NCBI GenBank assembly: GCA_024228555.1
Contig: JAAETI010000888.1
Coordinates: 1 to 42,396, forward strand
Direction: 5' to 3'
Origin: a bacterium
GTDB lineage: Bacteria; Actinomycetota; Acidimicrobiia; Spongiisociales; UBA5794
Length of the DNA stretch: 42,396 bases
Shown one piece after another: positions 42,144 to 42,396 of this stretch. Position 1 is the stretch's first letter. Every line of letters starts with the position of its first letter. Below the pieces are notes generated by a model. The model made no database searches. It was not told the DNA's origin and saw only the letters and a list, made by a program, of their open reading frames with translations. Made by a program: the position numbers and the translations under genes.

Positions 42144-42396
42144 TTGAAACGCGTGCGCTCGCGACTAGGCCTTTTACTTGTACTTGGAATGCTGACGGCA
42201 ATACTGCCTGTGGGCTCCGTCACCGCAGCATCGGCTGAGGCAACTGACCTTTTATTGACTCAGTATGTTGAGGGCGGTGGCTTCAACAAGGCTATCGAGG
42301 TTGCCAACCTGACAACAGGCGATATCGTCCTCGACGGCTACACCCTCGAGTTGTACTCAAACGAAAGCACAACCGTCTCCAGCAGCGAGGCCCTCA
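42144..42396 (+). CDS. secreted lamin-tail-domain protein, start only (partial, runs off the window)
   Basis: The TTG at 42144 has AGGAGG five bases upstream and opens a frame that stays open to the window end. Residues 1-32 are a clear Sec signal peptide (MKRVRSRLGLLLVLGMLTAIL, ending ASA). The mature part starts EATDLLLTQYVEGGGFNKAIEVANLTTGDIVLDGYTLELYSN, the lamin-tail domain found at the N-terminus of ExeM/NucH-type secreted nucleases and of other surface proteins. Only 84 residues are visible, so the enzyme part, if any, is not known. An in-frame ATG at 42006 would add 46 residues but no better signal peptide. Confidence 0.8.
   Translation, partial: MKRVRSRLGLLLVLGMLTAILPVGSVTAASAEATDLLLTQYVEGGGFNKAIEVANLTTGDIVLDGYTLELYSNESTTVSSSEAL

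Noticed and set aside
1-42396. CRISPR arrays, rRNA genes and insertion sequences
   Set aside because: No regularly spaced repeats, no ribosomal RNA sequence and no transposase with terminal repeats were seen.

Overview
The window looks like a chromosomal segment of a high-GC Gram-positive bacterium, most likely an actinobacterium of the Acidimicrobiia type. This is inferred from the GC-rich coding bias, the fused trehalose synthase/maltokinase, PspC/LiaF-type envelope-stress genes, an Acidimicrobiia-like gene repertoire, and several genes whose -10 box sits 6-7 bases before the start codon (leaderless style). It splits into an accessory part (about 1-12.2 kb) and a housekeeping part (12.2-42.4 kb).

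Accessory part. 398-4481 holds two leftward transcription units. One is an ECF sigma factor coupled to a one-pass membrane protein. The other is a secreted matrixin-type metalloprotease followed by a secreted paralogue of the membrane protein's outer domain. Next comes a secreted protein with a betagamma-crystallin-like C-terminus (5007-5540), then a second ECF sigma factor with its one-pass partner (5613-7177). Then follows a mobility module: a MobF relaxase (7354-10155), an excisionase-like HTH protein (10731-10916) and a tyrosine integrase (11019-12176) that abuts the 3' end of a tRNA-Val(UAC) gene (12190-12263). This is the layout of an integrative mobilizable element inserted at a tRNA gene. 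I could not find its left end, so the sigma/protease genes may be cargo or may be flanking chromosome.

Housekeeping part. A large class III nucleotide cyclase/ATPase regulator faces away from a stand-alone cyclic-nucleotide-binding protein (12379-16426). Next are a PAP2 phosphatase, a luciferase-like flavin oxidoreductase and a membrane/spermidine-synthase-like protein. A leftward four-gene unit (19777-21939) encodes a CoA-binding protein, an alpha/beta hydrolase, an unrecognised protein and a zinc-ribbon protein. A ComB-like phosphatase follows. An envelope-stress locus (22895-26263) has a PspC/LiaF-like protein with a small membrane partner, divergent from a PspC-histidine kinase and a LuxR-type response regulator, with a compact repeat in the shared promoter region. 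A degenerate kinase-like membrane protein follows.

Metabolic genes fill the rest. Threonine degradation (kbl-tdh) is followed by an Rrf2-type regulator, a DUF5996 protein, a gamma carbonic anhydrase-like protein, an amidase and ATP-dependent PEP carboxykinase. Two trehalose routes lie almost side by side: the treS-maltokinase fusion and otsA-otsB. The window ends with a small unknown protein, a class V aminotransferase and the start of a secreted lamin-tail-domain protein that runs off the end.

The best leads are the sigma/ectodomain/protease cluster, the maltokinase domain whose catalytic Asp is Asn, the cyclase/orphan receptor pair, and the repeated GGGTA/TACCC operator in the envelope-stress promoter region.
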